Positions 4,036 to 11,598 are shown, counted from the first letter of the stretch. The stretch: DNA of 15,540 bases from a bacterium (GCA_021786695.1 JAJYMT010000045.1:1-15540); one strand, 5' to 3'. The notes: generated by a model not told the origin, from the sequence alone. Program-made: numbers and translations.

Positions 4036-6006
4036 TTGTTTTTTGTGAAACAAAACTCTTTCAATTTAAGGGCTAAGTCGCTTTGGCTTTGGTCGCGGAT
4101 TTCGCGGCTCAGCCGGGATTTTTTTTCCTTTCTCCGCAGCCGGCTCGGCTTCGCCGGCGGTTCGGTTGCCGGCCGCCAGACGGAATTGGACAAGAAGCTG
4201 GTTTACTCTTTGGCCAAGGCCAGGATACCGAGCGCCCGGCAACTGAAATATCTGAAGAATTATTTGAATACGCGCGAATTATTGCTGGTCAGGTCTTGCT
4301 TCGCGATCCTGCTCTTGTCGCTGTTATTTTTAACCGGCCGATTCTATTTCACTCACCGCGAGCTGTCTCCGGCCGCGGGCGGAGAATATAGCGAAGGGGT
4401 GATCGGCTCGGCAAAATATATCAATCCGCTCTATGCCGATTTGAATGATGTCGATGCGGACCTGTGCCGGCTGGTTTTTTCTTCGCTGTTCAAGCGCGGA
4501 GCGAACGGAGCACTGGAGAACGATTTGGCGGAGGGGCTCGCGGTTAGCCAGGATGGCAAGGTCTACACCGTCAAGATAAGAAATGACGCGCATTGGCACA
4601 ACGGCGGCGACCTGACGGCAGAAGACGTGGTCTTCACTTTCAACGCCCTGAAGGACCCCAGCTACCATTCGCCCTTGCGCGCGGCTTTTGCCGGCGACGA
4701 GGCGGAACAGATCGACGACTATTCTTTGAAATTCACTTTGAGCGAACCCTATGCCGCCTTTAAGGAATTATTGACTTTCGGCATCCTGCCGGCCGCGGTC
4801 TGGCAGAACGTTCCGGCCAATGCCGCCGGTCTGGCAGAACTGAATTTGAAACCGATCGGTTCAGGACCGTATAAATTCAAATCATTGGTTAAGGACGACA
4901 AGGGAGTGCTTAAATATTATAATTTTGAACCGTTTGCCGGCTATCATGGCGAGCAGGCGAAAATCAGCAAATTGCAGATCGTTTTTTTCCCGTCGGCAGA
5001 AGAGGCGCTCTCCGGCCTGACCGACCACTCGATTGAGGGCTTCGGCAACCTGCCCAGAGAAGTCGAACAGCAGATTGTCGGTAAAAGTTTTTTCAATCTG
5101 TACCGGGTGGGCGGTCCGCAGATTACCGCGATTTTTTTCAATCAGAAGAACAATCCGTTCCTGGCGGATAAGAACATCAGGATTGCGCTGGCCGGCAGTT
5201 TGAACAAAGAAGAAATTATCAGCCGGACTTTGGCCGATCGCGTACGGATGATTGACGGCCCGATCCTGCCGGAAAATTTTGCCTACGATCCGGGTATGAA
5301 AAAATACGGTTTTCAGCCGGCCGAAGCGGTTGCCTTGCTTGAGGCGGGCGGTTGGAACGCGGTTGAAATCACCAAAGATGATCTGGCCAAGGCGGCGAGC
5401 GAAAAAGACAGCAAGGACGCCAAAACCAAAGAACGGGCACTCGCCGTTTTGGCGGTCGGCGAAGGGAAGACGCGAGCCAAAAACGGCAATTTTTTGAACA
5501 TCAAATTGACGACCGTCGAGGCGGGGGATTATCCGGCCGTGATCGAAGCGATAAAAAATTATTGGCAGAACAACCTGTCGATCAAGGTAACGACCGAATT
5601 GATCCCGCAGCAAAATATTCAGGAAACGATCAAATCGCGCGCCTTCCAGGCGCTGGTGTACGGCGAAGTGTTGACCGCCGATCCGGACGTTTACGGTTTT
5701 TGGCATACGTCCAAAATCGGCGAAGGCGGCTTGAACCTCGCCAACTATTCTAGCAAGGCGGCGGACAAGGCGCTGGAAACGGGCCGGATCATAAGCGATC
5801 AGGCGGAGCGGATCAAACAATACCGGTTATTTCAGGAAACGATTACGGACGATTTGCCGGCGATTTTTCTTTATTCGCCTTTCTATAATTATGTACAGGC
5901 CAAGAAAATCAAAGGGTTTGACGGCAAGCTGATAATTTCTCCCGGCGACCGGTTTGCGAACATCAACCGCTGGTATATCAATACTGAAAAACGTCTTATT
6001 TGGTAG
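4036..6006 (+). CDS. Membrane-anchored family-5 (peptide/nickel type) solute-binding protein
   Basis: This is a 656-residue protein. Residues 1-80 are basic and presumably cytoplasmic. Residues about 82-105 (LLLVRSCFAILLLSLLFL) form one membrane helix, and the rest is an extracytoplasmic SBP_bac_5 domain of the OppA/DppA type. The domain shows INPLYADLND near 129-138, the W-NGGDLTAEDVVFTF motif at about 187-202, the IGSGPYKF segment, and the conserved IALAGSLNKEEII region. A Lys/Glu/Ala-rich insertion lies near 445-485. There is no lipobox, so the helix acts as a non-cleaved anchor. The start is uncertain: TTG at 4036 gives MFFVKQ and GTG at 4045 is also possible, neither with a ribosome-binding site. 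No permease or ATPase genes of the Opp type are adjacent. Peptide capture is the family role, and the ligand here is unknown. Confidence 0.88.
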   Translation: MFFVKQNSFNLRAKSLWLWSRISRLSRDFFSFLRSRLGFAGGSVAGRQTELDKKLVYSLAKARIPSARQLKYLKNYLNTRELLLVRSCFAILLLSLLFLTGRFYFTHRELSPAAGGEYSEGVIGSAKYINPLYADLNDVDADLCRLVFSSLFKRGANGALENDLAEGLAVSQDGKVYTVKIRNDAHWHNGGDLTAEDVVFTFNALKDPSYHSPLRAAFAGDEAEQIDDYSLKFTLSEPYAAFKELLTFGILPAAVWQNVPANAAGLAELNLKPIGSGPYKFKSLVKDDKGVLKYYNFEPFAGYHGEQAKISKLQIVFFPSAEEALSGLTDHSIEGFGNLPREVEQQIVGKSFFNLYRVGGPQITAIFFNQKNNPFLADKNIRIALAGSLNKEEIISRTLADRVRMIDGPILPENFAYDPGMKKYGFQPAEAVALLEAGGWNAVEITKDDLAKAASEKDSKDAKTKERALAVLAVGEGKTRAKNGNFLNIKLTTVEAGDYPAVIEAIKNYWQNNLSIKVTTELIPQQNIQETIKSRAFQALVYGEVLTADPDVYGFWHTSKIGEGGLNLANYSSKAADKALETGRIISDQAERIKQYRLFQETITDDLPAIFLYSPFYNYVQAKKIKGFDGKLIISPGDRFANINRWYINTEKRLIW

Positions 6007-6069
6007 CTGACACCTTTCCTCTGCATATTTTATTACTTATTATTACTTAAAAAAAAATTACATTGCTTA

Positions 6070-6104
6070 GGGGACACGATGAAACTGGTAGACACGCACG
6101 TTCA
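6070..6104 (+). pseudogene. 5' half of a tRNA-Leu (degenerate partial copy)
   Basis: About 35 bases match the 5' half of the intact tRNA-Leu that starts 73 bases later: acceptor 5' strand, D-arm and anticodon 5' stem (TGGTAGACACGCACG is identical). There are four substitutions and a one-base deletion near the anticodon. After TTCA the sequence becomes CCCCGCACATTTT, with no anticodon 3' stem, variable arm or T-arm. It looks like a remnant of a tandem duplication and not a working tRNA. Confidence 0.7.
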
Positions 6105-6142
6105 CCCCGCACATTTTAAATTTCAAGCAATAGAATATTGAT

Positions 6143-6224
6143 GGGGATATGGTGAAATTGGTAGACACGCACGCTTCAGGAGCGTGTGGAGAAATCCATG
6201 AGAGTTCGAGTCTCTCTATCCCCA
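6143..6224 (+). tRNA. tRNA-Leu (CAG)
   Basis: An 82-base class II tRNA. The acceptor GGGGATA/TATCCCC is followed by discriminator A. The D-arm is GGTGAAATTGGTAGACAC, and the anticodon stem ACGC/GCGT encloses TTCAGGA (anticodon CAG). The variable arm is TGGAGAAATCCA, and the T-arm GAGAG-TTCGAGT-CTCTC. CCA is not encoded directly after the discriminator. It lies between the binding-protein gene and RNase J, both on the same strand. Confidence 0.95.
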
Positions 6225-6249
6225 CAACCAAACCATCCGAAAAAAATGT

Positions 6250-6328
6250 GCGGGGCAAGGGAGCGTGTGCCCTGCGCCCAGAGGTTCGCCCTGGCATTCG
6301 CGGGGCGTCCCGGGTTCATCCCGGGACG
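6250..6328 (+). repeat. GC-rich hairpin cluster between tRNA-Leu and RNase J
   Basis: A perfect 9-bp stem CGTCCCGGG/CCCGGGACG with loop TTCAT (6306-6328) is preceded by CGCCC...GGGCG pairing and enclosed by near-complementary GGTTCG and CGAATCC. Together these could form a small branched RNA. The base composition contrasts sharply with the flanking AT-rich DNA. No T-tract follows. It is either a dispersed palindromic repeat or a structured RNA. Confidence 0.45.
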
Positions 6329-6370
6329 AATCCAGCTAACAATAATACTATCTCTTTAAATAAATATTTC

Positions 6371-6398
6371 GTTTGCTGAACCATTAATTTCAGCAAAC
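6371..6398 (+). promoter_or_regulatory. 10-bp hairpin in the RNase J leader
   Basis: GTTTGCTGAA (6371-6380) and TTCAGCAAAC (6389-6398) are perfect complements with an 8-base loop. The stem ends 12 bases before the rnj ATG, in the place where a ribosome-binding site would be expected. It could serve as an RNase landing or processing site for feedback control, or as a DNA operator. No terminator T-tract is present. Confidence 0.5.
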
Positions 6399-6410
6399 TC
6401 TCATTTAACT

Positions 6411-8228
6411 ATGATTACTAAGTACAAATCGCCGGGGAAAAATTTATCCGGCGTAAAATCAAAAACCAGGCACCGGCCGAAGTCGGACGCCAGGCATGAG
6501 CCGGCTTCGCACCGGCAGCGATCCGAAGAGCCGCAACGCGCTCCCGCCAAAGACCGGCTCAAGGTGATGGTGATGGGCGGGCTGGAAGAAGTCGGCCGCA
6601 ATATGACCCTGTTTGAATACAATCAGGAGATCATCATCGTGGATATGGGACTGCAGTTTCCGGAGGAAGATATGCCCGGCATCGACTACATCATCCCCAA
6701 CACCGAGTATCTTACCGGCAAGGAATCCTGGATCAAGGGCATAATCATCACGCACGGGCATATGGACCATATCGGCGCGATTCCTCATCTGGTGCCCAAG
6801 CTCGGCAACCCGCCGCTTTTTACAGGCAAACTTACCGCCGGCCTGATCCGCAAGCTGTCGGAGCGGCATCCGAAAAATCCCCGCTTTGACATCGCCGAGG
6901 TGAACGAGAACTCTCATCTGCAGCTCGGTAAGAATTTCAGGGTGGATTTTTTGCGCGTCAACCACTCCATTCCCGACGCCTTCTCGATCATCATCAACAC
7001 TCCGCTCGGAACCGTGATCCACTCTGGCGACTTCAAGATCGATTACACACCGGTCAATGACAAGCCGGCCGATCTGAACCGCATCGCCCAGCTCGGCGGC
7101 TCCGGCATTCTGATGCTAATGGCCGACTCGACCGATTCGACCCATCCCGGTTATCAGATTTCCGAGTCGTCGATCGGCGACGAGATGGGCAAGTTGTTCG
7201 AAAAAATCAACGGACGGGTGATTATCGCCACTTTCGCTTCGCAACTCTCGCGGGTGCAGAAAATTTTCGAGCTGGCCGAAAAACATGGCCGCAAGATCAA
7301 CCTGCAGGGCCGGACCATGCAGGACAACGTGGAGATCGCCCACCAGATCGGCTACCTGAAATTCAATCCGGCGGTCCTGATAGAAGATAACGAACTGAAG
7401 CGCTACCCGGACAACAAATTGATCATCCTCGGCACCGGCGCGCAGGGCGAGTCATCCGCTTTTCTGCACCGGGTAGTGAACAAAGAGCACCGGGTGGTGG
7501 AGTTGAAATCGGGCGACACGGTGATTTTTTCGTCATCGGTGATTCCGGGCAACGAACGCACGATCCAGAACCTGATGGATATGGTGGTGCGCCAGGGCGC
7601 CAAGGTGATCAACTACCGGATGATGGACGTGCACGCAGGCGGTCACGCCAAGCAGGAAGACCTGAAATTGATGATGCGCCTCCTGAAACCCGAATATTTC
7701 ATGCCGATCGAAGGCAGTCATTATATGCTGCGCGCGCACGCCGAACTGGCCGAGTCGGTCGGTATCCCGAAGAATAAGATTTTCGTGGCCGACAACGGCC
7801 AGGTGGTCGAATTCCAGCGCGACGGGCAGGGCCGCGCGGCCGGCAAGCTGACGGAGGTTAAACTGCCGTCCGAATATATCATGGTCGACGGACTGGGGGT
7901 CGGCGATGTTTCGCACATCGTTTTGCGCGACCGCAAAGTCATGGCCGAAGACGGCATGATCGTAATCATCGCCACCATCGACTCCGGCACCGGCGAACCG
8001 ATCGGCAACCCGGACATCATTTCCCGCGGCTTCGTCTATATGAAAGAAAACAAGGAATTGATCGAAAAGACCAGGATGAAGGTCAAAAAACTGGTAAAAG
8101 AGCATGACCCGCGCACTCCGGCCGATGACGACTACATCAAGAACAAGATCAGGAACGATGTCGGCCAGTTTCTGTTCGCCCAGACCAAGCGCCGGCCGAT
8201 GGTCTTGCCGGTGGTGATCAAAGTTTAG
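6411..8228 (+). CDS. rnj: Ribonuclease J (metallo-beta-lactamase/beta-CASP)
   Basis: The 605-residue protein is a 5'-3' exo/endoribonuclease for mRNA decay and rRNA maturation. An Arg/Lys-rich, probably disordered extension covers residues 1-48. The beta-lactamase core begins at LKVMVMGGLEEVGRNM. Metal ligands are visible: HGHMDH (115-120), H185 (RVNHSIPDA) and D207 (HSGDFKID). The beta-CASP part includes ADSTDS (239-243) and TFASQLSRVQ. A late HAGGHAKQ motif (408-415) and the C-terminal J domain complete the protein. Length is close to the usual 555 plus the extension. There is no ribosome-binding site; a strong hairpin occupies that position. It converges on a small minus-strand gene across a bidirectional terminator. 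Confidence 0.96.
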   Translation: MITKYKSPGKNLSGVKSKTRHRPKSDARHEPASHRQRSEEPQRAPAKDRLKVMVMGGLEEVGRNMTLFEYNQEIIIVDMGLQFPEEDMPGIDYIIPNTEYLTGKESWIKGIIITHGHMDHIGAIPHLVPKLGNPPLFTGKLTAGLIRKLSERHPKNPRFDIAEVNENSHLQLGKNFRVDFLRVNHSIPDAFSIIINTPLGTVIHSGDFKIDYTPVNDKPADLNRIAQLGGSGILMLMADSTDSTHPGYQISESSIGDEMGKLFEKINGRVIIATFASQLSRVQKIFELAEKHGRKINLQGRTMQDNVEIAHQIGYLKFNPAVLIEDNELKRYPDNKLIILGTGAQGESSAFLHRVVNKEHRVVELKSGDTVIFSSSVIPGNERTIQNLMDMVVRQGAKVINYRMMDVHAGGHAKQEDLKLMMRLLKPEYFMPIEGSHYMLRAHAELAESVGIPKNKIFVADNGQVVEFQRDGQGRAAGKLTEVKLPSEYIMVDGLGVGDVSHIVLRDRKVMAEDGMIVIIATIDSGTGEPIGNPDIISRGFVYMKENKELIEKTRMKVKKLVKEHDPRTPADDDYIKNKIRNDVGQFLFAQTKRRPMVLPVVIKV

Positions 8229-8349
8229 TCAATTAGCAATTACGAATTACAAATTAACAATTGAGATACAAAAAAACTCGACAATTGAAATGTCGAGTTT
8301 TTTAATGGCACTAATTCGTAATTGTTAATTCGTAATTGCTAATTGACTA
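8226..8349. repeat. Perfect 24-bp inverted repeat spanning two convergent stop codons
   Basis: Bases 8226-8249 are the exact reverse complement of 8326-8349. The outermost three bases of each arm are the TAG stops of rnj and of the converging small gene. Inner parts contain further partial copies of the words aattacgaatta and taattcgtaattg. A terminator hairpin sits in the centre. Either transcript could fold the whole spacer into a long AT-rich duplex. Confidence 0.85.
8271..8303. terminator. Bidirectional intrinsic terminator
   Basis: AAAAAACTCGACA (8271-8283) pairs perfectly with TGTCGAGTTTTTT (8291-8303) around loop ATTGAAA. T-tracts occur on both strands (A-run on the left, T-run on the right), so it can stop RNase J transcription rightward and the small gene leftward. 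Confidence 0.85.
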
Positions 8350-8562
8350 TTTGTCCGCCGCCTCTTCCTGAAGCATCTCGAACATTTCCGAAAGTTGGTC
8401 CTTGATGAACTCTTCATTGTCGTCATCGGTCAGTTTGCCTTTTTCTTTGAAATATCCGACGGTTTCGTCGACGATCTCGTCGTAAGATGCGCGGTCATAG
8501 GCGGCCTGCTCCGCCGCCTTTTTCTTCACCAATTCGAATATCTCGCCGACTATAGGGTCCAT
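8347..8562 (-). CDS. Small acidic hypothetical protein
   Basis: The 71-residue protein starts MDPIVGEIFELVKKKAAEQ and ends EMLQEEAADK. It is strongly acidic in the second half (DDDNEEF, EMFEMLQEE) and predicted all-helical, with no Cys, membrane segment or signal. The coding call rests on a good promoter at a sensible distance, a clean ATG, and a stop that coincides with the arm of the convergent inverted repeat and its terminator. I do not recognise the family. It is a single-gene transcript and divergent from the ABC exporter. There is no ribosome-binding site. Confidence 0.7.
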   Translation of the reverse strand: MDPIVGEIFELVKKKAAEQAAYDRASYDEIVDETVGYFKEKGKLTDDDNEEFIKDQLSEMFEMLQEEAADK

Positions 8563-8582
8563 AGCATGAATTTATATCTAGC

Positions 8583-8611
8583 ATTATAGTTCGGCGCGAC
8601 GGATTTGGCAA
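8583..8611 (-). promoter_or_regulatory. Promoter of the small acidic gene
   Basis: On the minus strand TTGCCA (8611-8606), 17 bases and a perfect TATAAT (8588-8583). The start codon lies 20 bases past the -10 box. It uses the same -35 (TTGCCA) and spacer length as the tRNA-Gly/infC promoter in this window. Confidence 0.65.
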
Positions 8612-8655
8612 GCGTAGGAGGCGGCTTCGAAATAGAATTATTCTTTAAAAAGTTG

Positions 8656-8666
8656 TATAATATAAT
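8656..8666 (+). promoter_or_regulatory. Probable -10 region of the ABC exporter operon
   Basis: Two overlapping TATAAT boxes (8656-8661 and 8661-8666) lie about 33-43 bases before the ATPase start. No convincing -35 box is found at 16-18 bases upstream, so the exact promoter is uncertain. Confidence 0.4.
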
Positions 8667-8698
8667 GGATAAAACGGGTAATTTTTCGTCGTACCAAG

Positions 8699-10033
8699 AT
8701 GGATCCGATAATCAAGATCGACAAACTGAATGTGACCTATTTCATGGGCAAGGCGAACGAGGTGCGCGCCTTGTCCGATATTAACCTGGAAATTTTTCCG
8801 GAGGAGTTCGTGATTTTTTTCGGGCCTTCCGGTTGCGGCAAATCGACCCTGCTTTATTCGATTTCCGGCCTTGAGACCAATATCCAGGGCGACATATACA
8901 TAGAAGGCAAAAATCTTTCTCATTTCAAGAAAGCGGAGTATCTGAATTTCCACCGCAGCGTCATCGGCATGATTTTTCAGGCCTTTTACCTGATCGGCTC
9001 GCTGACGGTGGCCAAGAACGTCACTTTGCCGCAGGTCTTTCTTAATATCGGGAAAAAAGAAAGGCGGCAGCGGGCGATGGATCTCTTGGATTATTTCGGG
9101 GTCAAGGCGCAGGCGAAAAAATTGCCGGCCGAACTGTCGGGCGGCCAGCAGCAGCGCGTCGCCATCGCCCGTTCGCTGATCAATGATCCGAAGATACTGA
9201 TGGCCGACGAGCCGGTGGGAAATCTCGACTCCAAGTCCGCGCAGGATGTGATGGATCTGTTGAAGAGTTTGAACGAAAAGCAGAAAAAGACCGTGATTCT
9301 CGTCACCCACAATCCGGCTTTTTTGTCCTATGCTCATCGGGTGGTTTATCTCAAAGACGGACGGATAATAGAAATCCGCGTCAACCGGCAGGTCCATGGC
9401 GTGCGGCTGGAGCAGGCCGAGGCCCGGCCGAACATTTCCAAAGAATTGGAATTATTGATTAAGACCTTCACCTCGCTGTCGCCGAGCCAGATCGGCAATC
9501 TGTTGATTCCTTTCAAGGCCAAGCAGATCGTGTCCGAAGCGCTGATCGGCATGACCACCGAAGAGATCGACAAGATCGACAAAAAAGTCGAGAATCTGCT
9601 GATGACCGGCATTTACGATACCGACACCATGATGCAGTTTCTGGACAGCGAAGTGGAAAAAGGCGGCCTGGGCATGGATAAACGCAGTGCCGTCAAGATC
9701 GCGGACAAAGTCAAGGAAATCATCAAGGAGATAAAAATACTGGAAGAGGAAGAAAATAAACTGCGCTTCAAGGCGACGGCTGATACCGGCAGCGAGGTGA
9801 TGGAAATCAGGCATTACCTGCTCGAGGCGTTCGACATCAAGATATCGAATTTCCTGGCCCTGGAGACGTTCAACCAGGCGATTCGCGATCGCATGGCCAA
9901 TATCATGGACCGCGATGCCTTCCGCGCGCGCCTGGATCTGTCGGTCAAAGAGGGCGGCGTCGGCCTGGACAAACGCACCGCCAAGAAGGTGGCCAAGCGG
10001 ATGGAATTGTTGATTTTGGGCAAATATAAATAA
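8699..10033 (+). CDS. MacB/LolD-type ABC transporter ATPase with duplicated C-terminal domain
   Basis: This is a 444-residue protein. Residues 1-228 form a complete ATPase: Walker A GPSGCGKST (42-50), Q-loop Q94, signature LSGGQ (146-150), Walker B ILMADEP (166-172), D-loop GNLD and H-loop H204. LolD/MacB ATPases normally end here. The remaining 215 residues are extra and contain two similar units. One centres on FLDSEVEKGGLGMDKRS (314-330) and the other on RLDLSVKEGGVGLDKRT (411-427), each followed by an amphipathic Lys-rich helix and linked by a Glu/Lys-rich helix. The permease gene starts one base after the stop, so the two form an operon and presumably an exporter or envelope mechanotransducer. 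The substrate is unknown. Confidence 0.93.
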   Translation: MDPIIKIDKLNVTYFMGKANEVRALSDINLEIFPEEFVIFFGPSGCGKSTLLYSISGLETNIQGDIYIEGKNLSHFKKAEYLNFHRSVIGMIFQAFYLIGSLTVAKNVTLPQVFLNIGKKERRQRAMDLLDYFGVKAQAKKLPAELSGGQQQRVAIARSLINDPKILMADEPVGNLDSKSAQDVMDLLKSLNEKQKKTVILVTHNPAFLSYAHRVVYLKDGRIIEIRVNRQVHGVRLEQAEARPNISKELELLIKTFTSLSPSQIGNLLIPFKAKQIVSEALIGMTTEEIDKIDKKVENLLMTGIYDTDTMMQFLDSEVEKGGLGMDKRSAVKIADKVKEIIKEIKILEEEENKLRFKATADTGSEVMEIRHYLLEAFDIKISNFLALETFNQAIRDRMANIMDRDAFRARLDLSVKEGGVGLDKRTAKKVAKRMELLILGKYK

Positions 10034-10034
10034 T

Positions 10035-11234
10035 ATGAAACTCAGGGACCTGTTTTCACTGTCCACCAGAATGTTTAAAACCAGGAAGATGCGCACCTTC
10101 CTGACGATTTTGGGCGTGGGCGTGGGCATCGGCACGGTACTGTTTCTGGTTTCGCTCGGTTACGGGCTGCAGAACGTGGTGTTGTCGAGAATCACTACCG
10201 CCGACTCGCTTCTAAGTTTAGACGTGAACGCCAATACTTCCGGCGCCATCAATCTGGATAAAGAGAATCTGCAGAAAATCAAGCAACTGCCGAACGTGAT
10301 CGAGGTCAGCCCGATGATCAACCTGTCGTCGCAGATCTCGATCGGCCAGCTTACCGGAGACGGCTTGATTTACGCGGTCGAGCCGTCATTTTTCCGTTTA
10401 GGCGGAATCATACCGGATAAAGGCGTAATTTTACAGAATCCGATCGCGCATGAAGCAGTTATCTCGTCCGCCGCCGCCAAACTGTTCAATCTTGAACCGC
10501 AAGATATCCTGGGTAAAGAGATGTCTTTGACGCTGTTCCTGCCGAAGATCAATACCGAGGGTTTTGAAGAGACCGAGACCCTGAAGCGTCCGGATAAATA
10601 TAAGATTGTCGGCGTGGTCGCGGACGAGAATACCAGTTATGCCTTCATTCCGCTTGAAACCATCGGCGACGTCGCAATCGACAATTTCACCCAAGTCAAG
10701 GTGCGGGTGAGCGACAATCCGTTTATGGAAGTAATCAGGAATCAGATCATCGAGATGGGCTTTTTGGTCTCCGCCCTGTCGGACACGATCGACCAGGCGA
10801 ACAAGATTTTTCGGATCGTCCAGATCGTCCTAGCCCTGTTCGGTTTCGTCGCCCTGATCGTTTCGGCGATCGGCATGTTCAATACCATGACTATCGCCCT
10901 GCTTGAACGCATCAACGAAATCGGAATCATGAGGTCGATCGGCGCCTCGGTGGGCGATATAATGAAATTGTTCCTGGTCGAGTCGTTCATCATGGGTCTT
11001 CTCGGGGGCGTGGGCGGAGTAGCAATCGGCTACGCGGCCGGCGGATTGGCCAACATCGGCATCAACTTGCTCGCGAAAAACTTCGGCGGCCAGGCCTTGA
11101 GCTTGTTTTACCGCCCGACCTGGTTCGTGGCGTTGATCATCGTATTCTCAAGCGTCATCGGTTTCCTTACCGGCGTTTATCCGGCGCGCAAAGCGGCGAA
11201 ACTTAATCCGTTGGACGCGCTGAGGTACAAATAA
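10035..11234 (+). CDS. MacB/FtsX-type ABC transporter permease
   Basis: The 399-residue protein has the type VII ABC topology. There is one N-terminal membrane helix (about 21-42, TFLTILGVGVGIGTVLFLVS) and a large extracytoplasmic domain (about 45-255). Three C-terminal helices follow (about 262-285, 311-340 and 363-384). The cytoplasmic motif ERINEIGIMRSIGAS (294-308) and the terminal YPARKAAKLNPLDALRY are family signatures. It starts one base after the ATPase stop, without its own ribosome-binding site. No MacA-like adaptor is encoded nearby. The role, export of a peptide or lipoprotein or coupling to envelope enzymes, is inferred from the family only. Confidence 0.93.
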   Translation: MKLRDLFSLSTRMFKTRKMRTFLTILGVGVGIGTVLFLVSLGYGLQNVVLSRITTADSLLSLDVNANTSGAINLDKENLQKIKQLPNVIEVSPMINLSSQISIGQLTGDGLIYAVEPSFFRLGGIIPDKGVILQNPIAHEAVISSAAAKLFNLEPQDILGKEMSLTLFLPKINTEGFEETETLKRPDKYKIVGVVADENTSYAFIPLETIGDVAIDNFTQVKVRVSDNPFMEVIRNQIIEMGFLVSALSDTIDQANKIFRIVQIVLALFGFVALIVSAIGMFNTMTIALLERINEIGIMRSIGASVGDIMKLFLVESFIMGLLGGVGGVAIGYAAGGLANIGINLLAKNFGGQALSLFYRPTWFVALIIVFSSVIGFLTGVYPARKAAKLNPLDALRYK

Positions 11235-11240
11235 TAAATG

Positions 11241-11350
11241 GATTTACGATTTAAGATTTTAATACAATGCTTGACTTGCTGTTATTAAAAAAGCTATACT
11301 AATTTTATTAAAAATTATTCGTAAATCTTAATTCTTAAATCTTAAATCTG
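11241..11350 (+). repeat. AT-word inverted arms around the rpmF promoter
   Basis: GATTTACGATTTAAGATTTT (11241-11260) is approximately complementary to the right arm at about 11316-11349 (cgtaaatctt, cttaaatctt, aaatc words). The rpmF promoter lies between the arms. The same TTAAATC word appears in the rnc-pilT spacer. Confidence 0.6.
11271..11300 (+). promoter_or_regulatory. Promoter for rpmF (and probably nusB)
   Basis: TTGACT (11271-11276), an 18-base spacer and TATACT (11295-11300). The predicted start leaves a leader of nearly 50 bases that contains the right repeat arm. Confidence 0.6.
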
Positions 11351-11355
11351 AATTT

Positions 11356-11556
11356 ATGTCCGTTCCCGGTAAAAGACGTCCGTCAAGCGAAGCGCGCCGC
11401 GGCCGCTCGCACCAAGCATTGAAAAAAATTAAGACCATTGCCTGCCCCAAGTGCGGCAAACCGGTCCTGCCCCATACTGCCTGCAAATTTTGCGGTACAT
11501 ATAAGGGGCGGGTGGTACTAAAATTGAAAATCAAGAAGAACAAAGAGAAGAAATAA
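11356..11556 (+). CDS. rpmF: 50S ribosomal protein bL32
   Basis: The 66-residue basic protein of the large subunit starts MSVPGKRRPSSEARRGRSH, close to the bL32 consensus (AVPKRR.S..R..RR.H). A four-cysteine zinc ribbon follows, CPKCGKPVLPHTACKFCG (residues 35-52), so this is the zinc-binding version. The C-terminus is Lys-rich. It has its own promoter, and nusB lies 82 bases downstream with no clear terminator in between. No ribosome-binding site is seen. Confidence 0.93.
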   Translation: MSVPGKRRPSSEARRGRSHQALKKIKTIACPKCGKPVLPHTACKFCGTYKGRVVLKLKIKKNKEKK

Positions 11557-11598
11557 ACCAGGATATTAGGCACTTAGGTAATTAGGAATTTTAGTTTC

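Noticed and set aside
4882..5820. Minus-strand open frame of 312 codons.
   Set aside because: It lies wholly opposite the solute-binding protein gene, has shadow-frame composition, and lacks a promoter or start signal.
6306..6328. CCCGGGTTCATCCCGGG considered as the T-arm of another tRNA.
   Set aside because: The best stem leaves a 5-base loop, and there is no anticodon arm or matching acceptor around it.
8645..9397. Minus-strand open frame of 250 codons, and similar frames opposite rnj and rnc.
   Set aside because: They are antisense shadows of well-recognised genes (ABC ATPase, RNase J, RNase III) with no recognisable motifs.
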